Source: Actinomyces sp. (GTDB taxonomy: Bacteria > Actinomycetota > Acidimicrobiia > Acidimicrobiales > Aldehydirespiratoraceae). From it: a stretch of 5,074 bases of DNA. Shown piece after piece: positions 1-5,074 of the stretch; positions within the stretch are counted from its first letter, which is position 1; the number at the start of each line of letters is the position of its first letter. The stretch is from the NCBI GenBank assembly GCA_003697065.1, contig RFFY01000262.1:1-5074 (forward strand), written 5' to 3'. The position numbers and the translations under genes were made by a program. The notes under the pieces were generated by a model. The model had not been told where the DNA came from. It made no database searches and saw only the letters and a list, made by a program, of their open reading frames with translations.

Positions 1-240
1 GAAGCGGTCGTCGGTGAAGGTGGCGTGGAACACCACGAGGGCATCGGCGTCGGTGGGTCGGGCGAGATGGGCGCCGACCAGGGTCTCGAGCCGGTCCGGA
101 TCGGTGACCAGTTCCGCCGTGCCGACGGCCCCGGGGTCGAGCTGACGGCTCACCGCGAGAGCCGCCTGCGCCAGCTCAGCCGCCAGCGCCAGGTCGAAGG
201 TCGGCCGGGCGACGGCGACGAAGATCAGACGGGAGCTCAT
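1..240 (-). CDS. Sugar isomerase, L-fucose/L-arabinose isomerase-like, N-terminal 80 residues (partial)
   Basis: The gene runs off the left edge; only its first 80 codons are present and they are open throughout. The protein begins MSSRLIFVAVARPTFDLALA, and residues 12-19 (RPTFDLAL) match the early TFD motif of L-fucose isomerase-like proteins (COG2407). The helix that follows and the strand at 65-80 (DADALVVFHATFTDDRF) match that family's 'D-alVV-x-x-TFTD' element. Members interconvert aldoses and ketoses in the cytoplasm using a divalent metal, but the metal ligands lie in the missing C-terminal part, so activity and sugar cannot be judged. The ATG (240-238) overlaps the TGA of the upstream kinase gene as ATGA, and no Shine-Dalgarno precedes it, so translation is probably coupled to the kinase. 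Isomerase plus PfkB kinase suggests a sugar-catabolism pair. Family call fairly good; substrate unknown. Confidence 0.75.
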   Translation of the reverse strand, partial: MSSRLIFVAVARPTFDLALAAELAQAALAVSRQLDPGAVGTAELVTDPDRLETLVGAHLARPTDADALVVFHATFTDDRF

Positions 241-1199
241 GACGGGGAGGTCGGACCGACGGGGACCAGCGCCGCCAGGCGGGCGGCGGTGTCCGGGTCG
301 AACAGGGCGGTGCCGGGGGTGAGGGCGGTCGCGGTGCCCGCCGCCACGCCCGCCCGGACGGCGTCGACGAGGTCCTTGCCGGCCACCAGGGCGGACACGA
401 TGCCGGCGACCATGGCGTCGCCGCAGCCGACCGTGCTGCGCACCCGGTCCACCGGCGGAGCGTCGAACCACACGGGCGCGCCGTGGCGGGGGAACAGGGC
501 GGCCCCGTCGGCTCCCAGGGACACGACCAGGGCGCCGACGCGGCCCCGAGCGAGGACCTCGGTGGCGGCCTCGGCGATGTCGTGGCGCCCCGTCAGGCGT
601 CGGCCGACGAGTCGCCCCAGCTCCCGCCGGCTGGGTTTGACCAGGTCGACCTCCCCCCGCACGACCTCGTCGAGGGCGGGCGGGGGCCCGTCGAAGACCC
701 GGAGGGTCCCCGGCCACCGCTCCAACAGGCGCCGGCTGAGGTCGGGACGGGCGTCGGGGGGTTGCATCCCGGCGACGATCACGGCCCGGGGCGTCCCGAC
801 CAGCTCGAGGACCTCCTCGACCAGGCGGTCCTCGTCCCCCACCGGCGGTGGCTCGACGACCACCCGGTACTGGGTGCCGTCGAGCCGGTCCCGCAGCGAC
901 ACCGACTCACGGGTCACGCCGGGCACGTGGACGGCATCGACGGCGACACCCTCGCCGCGCAACAGGGCGGTGAGCTCGTCACCCGTGGCGCCCCCGACGG
1001 CCACCACGGCCCGGCAGGCCACCCCGAGCCGGACCAGACCCCGGGCCACGTTCACGCCGCCCCCGCCGGGGTCGCGGTGGTGCTCGACGGCGGTGAGCTT
1101 GTGCTCGGGGACGAGGCCGTCGACGGCCAGATCGACGTCGAGCGCCGGTGCCAGGGTGACGGTCACCACCTCGCCGCCGGTGTCGCCCGGGGTGTCCAT
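237..1199 (-). CDS. pfkB: PfkB-family sugar-phosphate kinase, 6-phosphofructokinase II-like
   Basis: This 320-residue cytoplasmic kinase is expected to transfer phosphate from ATP to a ketose phosphate, classically fructose 6-phosphate to fructose 1,6-bisphosphate. It resembles E. coli Pfk-2 (309 residues) along its length: TLAPALD (15-21), K34, GGGGVNVAR (45-53), GGATGDEL (69-76), the TR pair (96-97), VKPSRREL (187-194), VVSLGADGA (225-233), the STVGCGDAMVAG anion hole with presumed catalytic Asp261, and GVAAGTATALTPGT (284-297). Three signatures are off-consensus: AGMQPPD (143-149) for SGSLPPG, DGPPPAL (170-176) for DSSGEAL, and KPS for the KPN of the NxxE magnesium motif. They may change the substrate. 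The ATG at 1199 has only a weak GGGG upstream; a GTG at 1169 (residue 11) would fit the family N-terminus about as well. It follows a structured 87-nt gap and is coupled to the isomerase downstream. Family certain; exact substrate not. Confidence 0.88.
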   Translation of the reverse strand: MDTPGDTGGEVVTVTLAPALDVDLAVDGLVPEHKLTAVEHHRDPGGGGVNVARGLVRLGVACRAVVAVGGATGDELTALLRGEGVAVDAVHVPGVTRESVSLRDRLDGTQYRVVVEPPPVGDEDRLVEEVLELVGTPRAVIVAGMQPPDARPDLSRRLLERWPGTLRVFDGPPPALDEVVRGEVDLVKPSRRELGRLVGRRLTGRHDIAEAATEVLARGRVGALVVSLGADGAALFPRHGAPVWFDAPPVDRVRSTVGCGDAMVAGIVSALVAGKDLVDAVRAGVAAGTATALTPGTALFDPDTAARLAALVPVGPTSPS

Positions 1200-1224
1200 G
1201 ACCCCAGAGTGCGCCCGTCGTCGG

Positions 1225-1280
1225 CGCCGGCCCAGGGACCGAAGTCCCCGACGGCGATCCCGCCGACCCGGGGGCCGGCG
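1225..1280 (-). terminator. Three-way RNA structure with UUCG-capped hairpin between oxidoreductase and kinase genes (possible terminator or processing site)
   Basis: Read on the minus (transcript) strand, the gap holds a perfect 9-bp stem, CGCCGGCCC (1280-1272) with GGGCCGGCG (1233-1225). It encloses two hairpins: CGGCG-GGAT-CGCCG (1265-1252) and GGGAC-TTCG-GTCCC (1248-1235), the second extendable by a G-U pair. The latter is closed by the C(UUCG)G tetraloop, which is known to be unusually stable in RNA. No T-run follows, so it is not a canonical intrinsic terminator; tail-less hairpins have been proposed to terminate in actinobacteria. It could instead stabilise the upstream message or be chance pairing in GC-rich DNA. 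Confidence 0.38.
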
Positions 1281-1286
1281 GGGGGC

Positions 1287-2411
1287 TCAGCCGGTCCCGA
1301 GCAGGTCGCACCCCCGCTGGAGGGCGTCGATGCACTCCTCGACGAGTTCGCGCACCACGTCGGCCGAACGCCGCACCTCGTTCATCGTCCCGACGATCTG
1401 TCCCACGGGGTCGAAGGCCACCGCCCGGGCGGCCTCGGGGTAGCGGTGGACCCGGGCCATGGCCTCGCTGACCGCCATCATCTGCAGGGGCATCCCCAGC
1501 GGCTCGGGGGTGTCGGGACGGTCCCACGCTTCGGTCCAGTCGTTGCGGAGCATCCGGCAGGGCTTGCCCGTGTAGGAGCGTGAACGGACGGTGTCTCTGG
1601 ACGTCGCACGCAGGTAGGACTCGATCTGGGCGGGGGACGAGGCGGCTTCCCGGACGGTCAGCCACAGCGAGCCCGTCCACACACCCTGGGCACCGAGGGT
1701 GAGGGCGGCCGCCATCTGGCGTCCGTCGCCGATGCCGCCGGCGGCGAGGACCGGCAGGGGCGCCACCTCGTCGATGACCTGGGGCCACAGCACGATCGAT
1801 CCCACGTCGCCGGTGTGGCCGCCCCCTTCGTAGCCCTGGGCGACGACGAAGTCGCAGCCGGCCGCCTTGTGGCGGGCGGCCTGGGCGGGGGAACCGCACA
1901 GGGCACCGACGGCACGACCGCTGGCCTGGATGCGTTCGATCAGGTCGGGGGGTGGGGTGCCGAGGGCGTTGGCCACACACACCACCCGCTCGTGGCGCAG
2001 GATCTCGTCGACCTGGGGGATGGCGGTGGCGGCGGTCCAGCCCATCAGCCCCGAGCCCGGTTCCTCTCCCTCGGGCAGGCGCGGCACCCCGTGCTCGTCG
2101 AGGATCCGGCGGACGAAGGCCCGGTGCTCCTCGGGGATCATCTCGGCCAGGCGCTCGGCCAGACGGTCGGCATCGGTCTCGTCGGCACCCTCGTAGCGGG
2201 CGGGCAGGACGATGTCGACCCCGTAGGGGTGATCGCCGATGTGCTCGTCGATCCAGTCGAGCTCGACGCGGAGCTGTTCGACGCTGAAGCCCACGGCGCC
2301 GAGGACCCCGAGACCGCCGGCTCGCGACACGGCCACGACGACATCGCGGCAGTGGGTGAAGGCGAAGATCGGGAACTCCATCCCGAAGCGTTCCGACAGA
2401 GGTGTGCGCAC
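1287..2411 (-). CDS. FMN-dependent NAD(P)H oxidoreductase, nitronate monooxygenase family
   Basis: A predicted soluble TIM-barrel flavoenzyme of the 2-nitropropane dioxygenase/nitronate monooxygenase superfamily. Numbering from the GTG at 2411 (374 residues): RTPLSERFGMEFPIFAF opens barrel strand 1; SRAGGLGVLGAVGF (29-42) is the early glycine-rich FMN motif; QGYEGGGHTGDVGS (192-205) holds His199, matching the family's catalytic His in GGH-x-G; and LAAGGIGDGRQMAAALTLGA (222-241) is the FMN phosphate loop. The TGKPCRMLRNDWTEAW block (281-296) is typical of long actinobacterial members. Characterised relatives oxidise nitronates, or act as enoyl-ACP or quinone reductases, so the substrate is open. 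I prefer GTG 2411 because GGGAGGGG lies 3 nt upstream; the frame continues to an ATG at 2441 and a GTG at 2468, neither with a good Shine-Dalgarno. Its position between serA-DUF1015 and the sugar genes gives no clear functional link. Confidence 0.87.
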   Translation of the reverse strand: MRTPLSERFGMEFPIFAFTHCRDVVVAVSRAGGLGVLGAVGFSVEQLRVELDWIDEHIGDHPYGVDIVLPARYEGADETDADRLAERLAEMIPEEHRAFVRRILDEHGVPRLPEGEEPGSGLMGWTAATAIPQVDEILRHERVVCVANALGTPPPDLIERIQASGRAVGALCGSPAQAARHKAAGCDFVVAQGYEGGGHTGDVGSIVLWPQVIDEVAPLPVLAAGGIGDGRQMAAALTLGAQGVWTGSLWLTVREAASSPAQIESYLRATSRDTVRSRSYTGKPCRMLRNDWTEAWDRPDTPEPLGMPLQMMAVSEAMARVHRYPEAARAVAFDPVGQIVGTMNEVRRSADVVRELVEECIDALQRGCDLLGTG

Positions 2412-2414
2412 GGT

Positions 2415-2422
2415 CCCCTCCC
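2415..2422 (-). promoter_or_regulatory. Ribosome binding site that favours the GTG start at 2411
   Basis: The minus strand reads GGGAGGGG-ACC-GTG, a strong match to the anti-Shine-Dalgarno pairing sequence close before the GTG at 2411. Neither the GTG at 2468 nor the ATG at 2441 has a comparable purine run. The protein starting at 2411 (M-RTPLSERFGMEFPI) also matches how family members usually begin, so this site decides the start. Confidence 0.6.
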
Positions 2423-2424
2423 GT

Positions 2425-2457
2425 CTCGGCGGTGGGGTCATGTTCGTCGCCGCCGAG
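2425..2457. repeat. 8-bp perfect inverted repeat in the leader of the oxidoreductase gene
   Basis: CTCGGCGG (2425-2432) and CCGCCGAG (2450-2457) are exact inverted copies separated by 17 nt, immediately upstream of the Shine-Dalgarno at 2415-2422. In RNA they could form a hairpin next to the ribosome site; in DNA they could be an operator. If translation starts at 2468 instead, the repeat lies inside the coding region and may mean nothing. Chance occurrence in such GC-rich DNA is quite possible. Confidence 0.3.
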
Positions 2458-2513
2458 CCGGCGTGCACATCACCATCACGCGCGACCCGGCCCGCACGGA
2501 GGCGCCGGAGCGT

Positions 2514-3809
2514 TCAGGACGCCGGGAGATGGGCGGTGGCGCCGGTGCCGAGCACCCGCAGGAAGATGCCCGAGCGGGGCTTGGGGGTGAAATAGGAGGA
2601 CTTGGGAGGCATGAGGCGGTCGGCGTCGGCCACCGCCATGAGGTCGTCGACGCCGACGGGGTGGACGAGGAAGCCGACGCACCCCTCCTCGCGGCAGATG
2701 CGGACGAGTTCGTCGACCCCGGTCGGGTCGGGGAGGTAGCGCATGGGTGAGCCGGGGACGCCCTCGTCGACGCCGAGCACCGGAACGAGGACCCGCTGGC
2801 GCAGGCGCTCGACGTCGAGACGCTCGACGGGGTCGTCGGAGGTCGGGGGCCCCCAGTCGAGGCGGAACCAGCGCCCCTCGAGGTGGACGCCGACGGTCCC
2901 GGCCCGACCAGGCCGGGCCTCATCGGGCCCGGCCACCTCGGTCAGGATCCCGACCCCGGTGAGGGCGGCGACGAGGGCGTCGGTGTCCATGCCCGCGGGC
3001 CGGGGGGCGAGGCGGTGGAAGGCGTCGACCCGCAGCGCGGTGTCGGGGAAGACGGCGGCGAGGGCCCGGTCCCGCACCGGTGACGGCCCGAGGCGGCGGC
3101 GGAGGTCGACGGCGGCCGCCGCCCGGTGGTGCCCGTCGGTCACGTACATGGTCGTGTCGGCGAGGGCGGCGGTGACGGCTTCGACCTCGCTGGGTTCGAG
3201 CTCCCACACCTCGTGGGACACCCAGGTGCCGTCGCCGCCGGTGTCACGGTGGGCGAGAAGGGGGGAGCGGGTGCTCGCCGCCTCGAGGACCTCGGTGACG
3301 GCGTCGACGTGGCGGAAGGTCACGGCGATGGGGCTGGACTGGGCACCGACGACCTCGAAATGGCGGCTGAGCAGGGTGGTGCGCTCGGGCCGGGTGCCCT
3401 CGTGGAGCCGGATCCGCCGGTCGGTGAAGGCGGCGACGGGGACCAGGCCGACGACGCCGAGCTGGTGGTGGGCGGGCCCGTCACCGTGCCCGGTGCCGAG
3501 ACGGTAGGCGTACAGGGTGCGGCGCCCGCTGGGAGCGAAGACGTCGGCGTCGAGGAGGCGGCGGAGGGCCACCGCCCCTTCGCCCACCAGGGTGTCGAGA
3601 TCGACGGGGCCGTCGACGTCCTCGTAGGAGCGGGTCACGTTGAAGTAGCTGTAGGGCTCGGCGGCGGCGATGGCCCGCCGTTGGGCCGGGGTGTGGGCGT
3701 CGTAGACACCCGAGACCACCCGGGGAGCCCAGCGGGGGCGGACGACCCAGCCGGCGAAGGGTTCGAGCATGCGCTCGGGCGACGACGCAGGGGTGTCTGG
3801 TGGGGGCAC
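2514..3809 (-). CDS. DUF1015 family protein, serA-linked
   Basis: A 431-residue predicted cytoplasmic protein, near full length for DUF1015, whose biochemical role is not established. Diagnostic blocks run in family order: an N-terminal region with PFAGWVVRP (17-25) and EPYSYFNVTR (51-60); HEGTRPERTTLL (136-147); the hallmark YVTDGHHRAAAA (222-233); and the C-terminal MPPKSSYFTPKPRSGIFLR (400-418). There is no signal peptide or membrane segment. The DGHHR block recalls the motif of ParB/sulfiredoxin-fold phosphotransferases, including free-serine kinases; that is a resemblance, not a demonstrated relationship. It lies 22 nt downstream of serA, an arrangement I recall from many bacteria, suggesting work in or around phosphorylated serine synthesis. 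The start is a GTG at 3809, chosen because GGAG lies 6 nt upstream; an ATG at 3770 (residue 14) is the alternative. A GC-rich linker (residues 295-303) is probably a loop. Confidence 0.88.
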   Translation of the reverse strand: MPPPDTPASSPERMLEPFAGWVVRPRWAPRVVSGVYDAHTPAQRRAIAAAEPYSYFNVTRSYEDVDGPVDLDTLVGEGAVALRRLLDADVFAPSGRRTLYAYRLGTGHGDGPAHHQLGVVGLVPVAAFTDRRIRLHEGTRPERTTLLSRHFEVVGAQSSPIAVTFRHVDAVTEVLEAASTRSPLLAHRDTGGDGTWVSHEVWELEPSEVEAVTAALADTTMYVTDGHHRAAAAVDLRRRLGPSPVRDRALAAVFPDTALRVDAFHRLAPRPAGMDTDALVAALTGVGILTEVAGPDEARPGRAGTVGVHLEGRWFRLDWGPPTSDDPVERLDVERLRQRVLVPVLGVDEGVPGSPMRYLPDPTGVDELVRICREEGCVGFLVHPVGVDDLMAVADADRLMPPKSSYFTPKPRSGIFLRVLGTGATAHLPAS

Positions 3810-3815
3810 GAAGGG

Positions 3816-3819
3816 CTCC
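3816..3819 (-). promoter_or_regulatory. Ribosome binding site for the DUF1015 gene
   Basis: On the minus strand GGAG lies 6 nt before the GTG at 3809, within the 22-nt gap after the serA stop. It supports the GTG start over the in-frame ATG at 3770, which lacks a purine-rich leader. Confidence 0.5.
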
Positions 3820-3831
3820 GGCGGTCGGGGA

Positions 3832-5031
3832 TCAGGTGGGGGTGAAGGTGACGCCGATGACGTCGGGCAGGGACGCCAGTTCGGGGAGCAGCTCCGCCGC
3901 CGGTCCGTTGACGTCGATGGAGGCGACGGCGGCCACCGCCCCCTCGAAGACCCGGTTGCTCATGGTCTCGACGTTGACGTCGTGGCGGCGCAGGAGGTCG
4001 AACACGGCGGCGAGGACCCCGACCCGGTCGAGGTGGCGCACGACCAGGGTGCCGGTCCGCGGCGGCGCCGCCGCCAGGTTGACGCAGTTGACGACCTGAC
4101 CCGAGCGGTAGGCCTCGATCACCTCGACGGTGCCGGCGGCCACCGCCTCCTGGGCCTGACGGGTGGAGGCGCCGATGTGGTGGGTCCCGACGACCCGGGG
4201 ATGACGGGCCAGGGCGGAGTCGATGGTGCCGACCCCCGCCCCCGGCTCGTCGACGAACACGTCGAGTCCGGCCCGCATCCCCCGCTCGTCGAGGGCCCGC
4301 AGCAGGGCGGGTTCGTCCACGATCTCACCGCGGGAGGTGTTGACGAGGATGGCCCCGTCGCGCATGGCGGCGAGGAAGGCGTCGTCGACCAGGCCCGTGG
4401 TGGCCGGGGTGACGGGCACGTGGAGGGACACGACGTCGGCGTCGAGGACCTCCTCGAGGGTGTCGACCAGCTCGACCCCGGCCTCGACGGCCCGTGCCAC
4501 CCGGGCCGGGTCACGGCCGGGCTTGGCCTGGGCCCGCACCTCCATCTCGAAACCCCGTGCCCGGCGGGCCACGGCCAGTCCGATCTCGCCCAGTCCGATG
4601 ATGCCGAGTCGTCGCCCGGCCAGCCCGGCGGCGTCGGCGTAGGCCTTCTTGTTCCAGCGTCCCGCTCGCAGGTCGGCGGTGGCGTCGGCGATGTGGCGGT
4701 CGACGGCGAGGATCAGGCCCAGGGTCAACTCGGCGACGGCGAGAGCGTTGCGGCCGGGCACGTTGCAGACGTGCACGCCGCGGTGGGCGGCGTGCTCGCA
4801 GTCGATGGTGTTGGTGCCGGCGCCGGCCCGCACGATCAGGCCGAGCTGGTGGCCGGCGTCGATGGTGGCGGCGTCGACCCTGGTCGAGCGCACCACGAGG
4901 ACCTCGTGGTCGGCGACCGCTCCGGGCAGATCGGGCGTGGTGAGACCCGCTTCGACGGTGACGGTGTCGCCCGCTCGGCGCAGGGCGTCGACGCAGGCAT
5001 CGGGGAGGGCGTCGGCGAGGAGGATGCGCAT
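3832..5031 (-). CDS. serA: D-3-phosphoglycerate dehydrogenase, short form with ACT domain
   Basis: Catalyses the first step of phosphorylated serine synthesis, 3-phosphoglycerate to 3-phosphohydroxypyruvate, in the cytoplasm. The 399 residues show an N-terminal substrate-binding half with VRSTRVDAATID (47-58), VRAGAGTNTID (67-77) and PGRNALAVAEL (92-102); a Rossmann domain with GLGEIG (146-151); and the catalytic set Arg234 in NTSRGEIVDE, Glu262 in DVFVDEP and His285 in HIGAST. A C-terminal ACT domain (about 327-399) would sense an amino acid, probably serine. The length is like the roughly 400-residue form rather than the roughly 530-residue actinobacterial form with an extra ASB domain. Oddly, the end of the second Rossmann strand reads VRAQAKPG, with Ala169 where NAD-dependent relatives carry Asp, then Lys170, suggesting NADP use. 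The ATG has GGGAG 9 nt upstream. It leads the visible cluster; serC may lie just upstream. Confidence 0.95.
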   Translation of the reverse strand: MRILLADALPDACVDALRRAGDTVTVEAGLTTPDLPGAVADHEVLVVRSTRVDAATIDAGHQLGLIVRAGAGTNTIDCEHAAHRGVHVCNVPGRNALAVAELTLGLILAVDRHIADATADLRAGRWNKKAYADAAGLAGRRLGIIGLGEIGLAVARRARGFEMEVRAQAKPGRDPARVARAVEAGVELVDTLEEVLDADVVSLHVPVTPATTGLVDDAFLAAMRDGAILVNTSRGEIVDEPALLRALDERGMRAGLDVFVDEPGAGVGTIDSALARHPRVVGTHHIGASTRQAQEAVAAGTVEVIEAYRSGQVVNCVNLAAAPPRTGTLVVRHLDRVGVLAAVFDLLRRHDVNVETMSNRVFEGAVAAVASIDVNGPAAELLPELASLPDVIGVTFTPT

Positions 5032-5040
5032 GCGGAGGGT

Positions 5041-5045
5041 CTCCC
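5041..5045 (-). promoter_or_regulatory. Ribosome binding site for serA
   Basis: GGGAG on the minus strand lies 9 nt before the ATG at 5031. The serA frame stays open to the window edge, but it contains no other ATG, GTG or TTG in those 43 nt, so within this window the ATG is the only candidate start. No promoter is recognisable in the 43 nt shown; serA may be transcribed from further upstream. Confidence 0.5.
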
Positions 5046-5074
5046 GGGGGCCGGTTGGGCTGGCCTCGGTACGC

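Noticed and set aside
25..1443. 472-residue open frame on the plus strand
   Set aside because: It lies opposite the isomerase, the kinase and the end of the oxidoreductase. Its product is Arg/Ser/Thr/Pro-rich with no recognisable domain, as expected of a shadow frame in GC-rich DNA.
483..1583. 366-residue open frame on the plus strand
   Set aside because: Antisense to well-supported kinase and oxidoreductase genes; a Gly/Pro/His/Asp-rich low-complexity product with no family motif.
979..1980. 333-residue open frame on the minus strand across two genes
   Set aside because: It is an out-of-frame reading of the oxidoreductase and kinase, made of Arg/Pro/Gly runs, and it crosses the intergenic gap.
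1815..2750. 311-residue open frame on the plus strand
   Set aside because: Antisense shadow of the oxidoreductase and the end of DUF1015; no domain and an unnatural Gly/Asp/Val/Ala-rich composition.
2897..2936. Dense GGCCCG/CGGGCC inverted repeats
   Set aside because: They fall inside the DUF1015 coding frame, in a Gly/Pro/Arg/Ala-rich loop (residues around 293-304), and are explained by codon bias for that low-complexity linker.
3126..3845. 239-residue open frame on the plus strand
   Set aside because: Antisense shadow of the DUF1015 gene; Gly/Val/Asp-rich with no motif.
5032..5074. Possible promoter or end of an upstream gene before serA
   Set aside because: Only 43 nt are available; there is no -10/-35 pair and no stop codon in any minus-strand frame, so neither a promoter nor an upstream gene end can be shown.
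1..5074. tRNA, rRNA, CRISPR array, insertion sequence or phage attachment site
   Set aside because: No cloverleaf, rRNA-like sequence, regularly spaced repeats, transposase or terminal repeats were seen, and the window is almost entirely filled by metabolic genes.

Overview
The window is very GC-rich (by eye about 70% or more), with strong G/C bias at third codon positions and long spurious open frames opposite the real genes. This fits a high-GC actinobacterium. An Acidimicrobiia-type lineage is a guess from protein style, not a demonstrated placement. All five genes lie on the minus strand, so transcription runs from the right end of the window to the left. I saw no tRNA, rRNA, CRISPR array, insertion sequence or phage gene.

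Layout in transcription order: (1) serA, a short-form D-3-phosphoglycerate dehydrogenase with a C-terminal ACT domain (5031-3832). (2) After 22 nt, a DUF1015 family protein (3809-2514), a family of unknown function that often accompanies serA. (3) After about 100 nt, an FMN-dependent NAD(P)H oxidoreductase of the nitronate monooxygenase class (2411-1287; a longer GTG start at 2468 is possible). (4) After an 87-nt gap that can fold into a compact three-way RNA structure with a UUCG-capped hairpin, a PfkB-type sugar-phosphate kinase close to E. coli Pfk-2 (1199-237). (5) Overlapping the kinase by 4 nt (ATGA), the first 80 codons of a sugar isomerase of the L-fucose/L-arabinose isomerase type (240-1), cut by the window edge.

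The right-hand pair (serA and DUF1015) looks like part of a phosphorylated-serine pathway operon; serC would be the expected neighbour beyond 5074. The left-hand pair (kinase and isomerase) looks like a translationally coupled sugar module in which an isomerase makes a ketose or ketose phosphate and the kinase phosphorylates it. The flavin oxidoreductase between them has no obvious link to either side. The structured 87-nt gap is the most natural boundary between the two units.

I see no clear new multi-gene system. The points most worth a second look are the non-acidic cofactor loop of SerA, the substrate-pocket changes in the kinase, the unsolved role of DUF1015 beside serA, and the RNA structure between the oxidoreductase and the kinase. 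The only non-coding stretches are the short gaps (22, about 100 and 87 nt) and 43 nt upstream of serA; none exceeds 300 nt.
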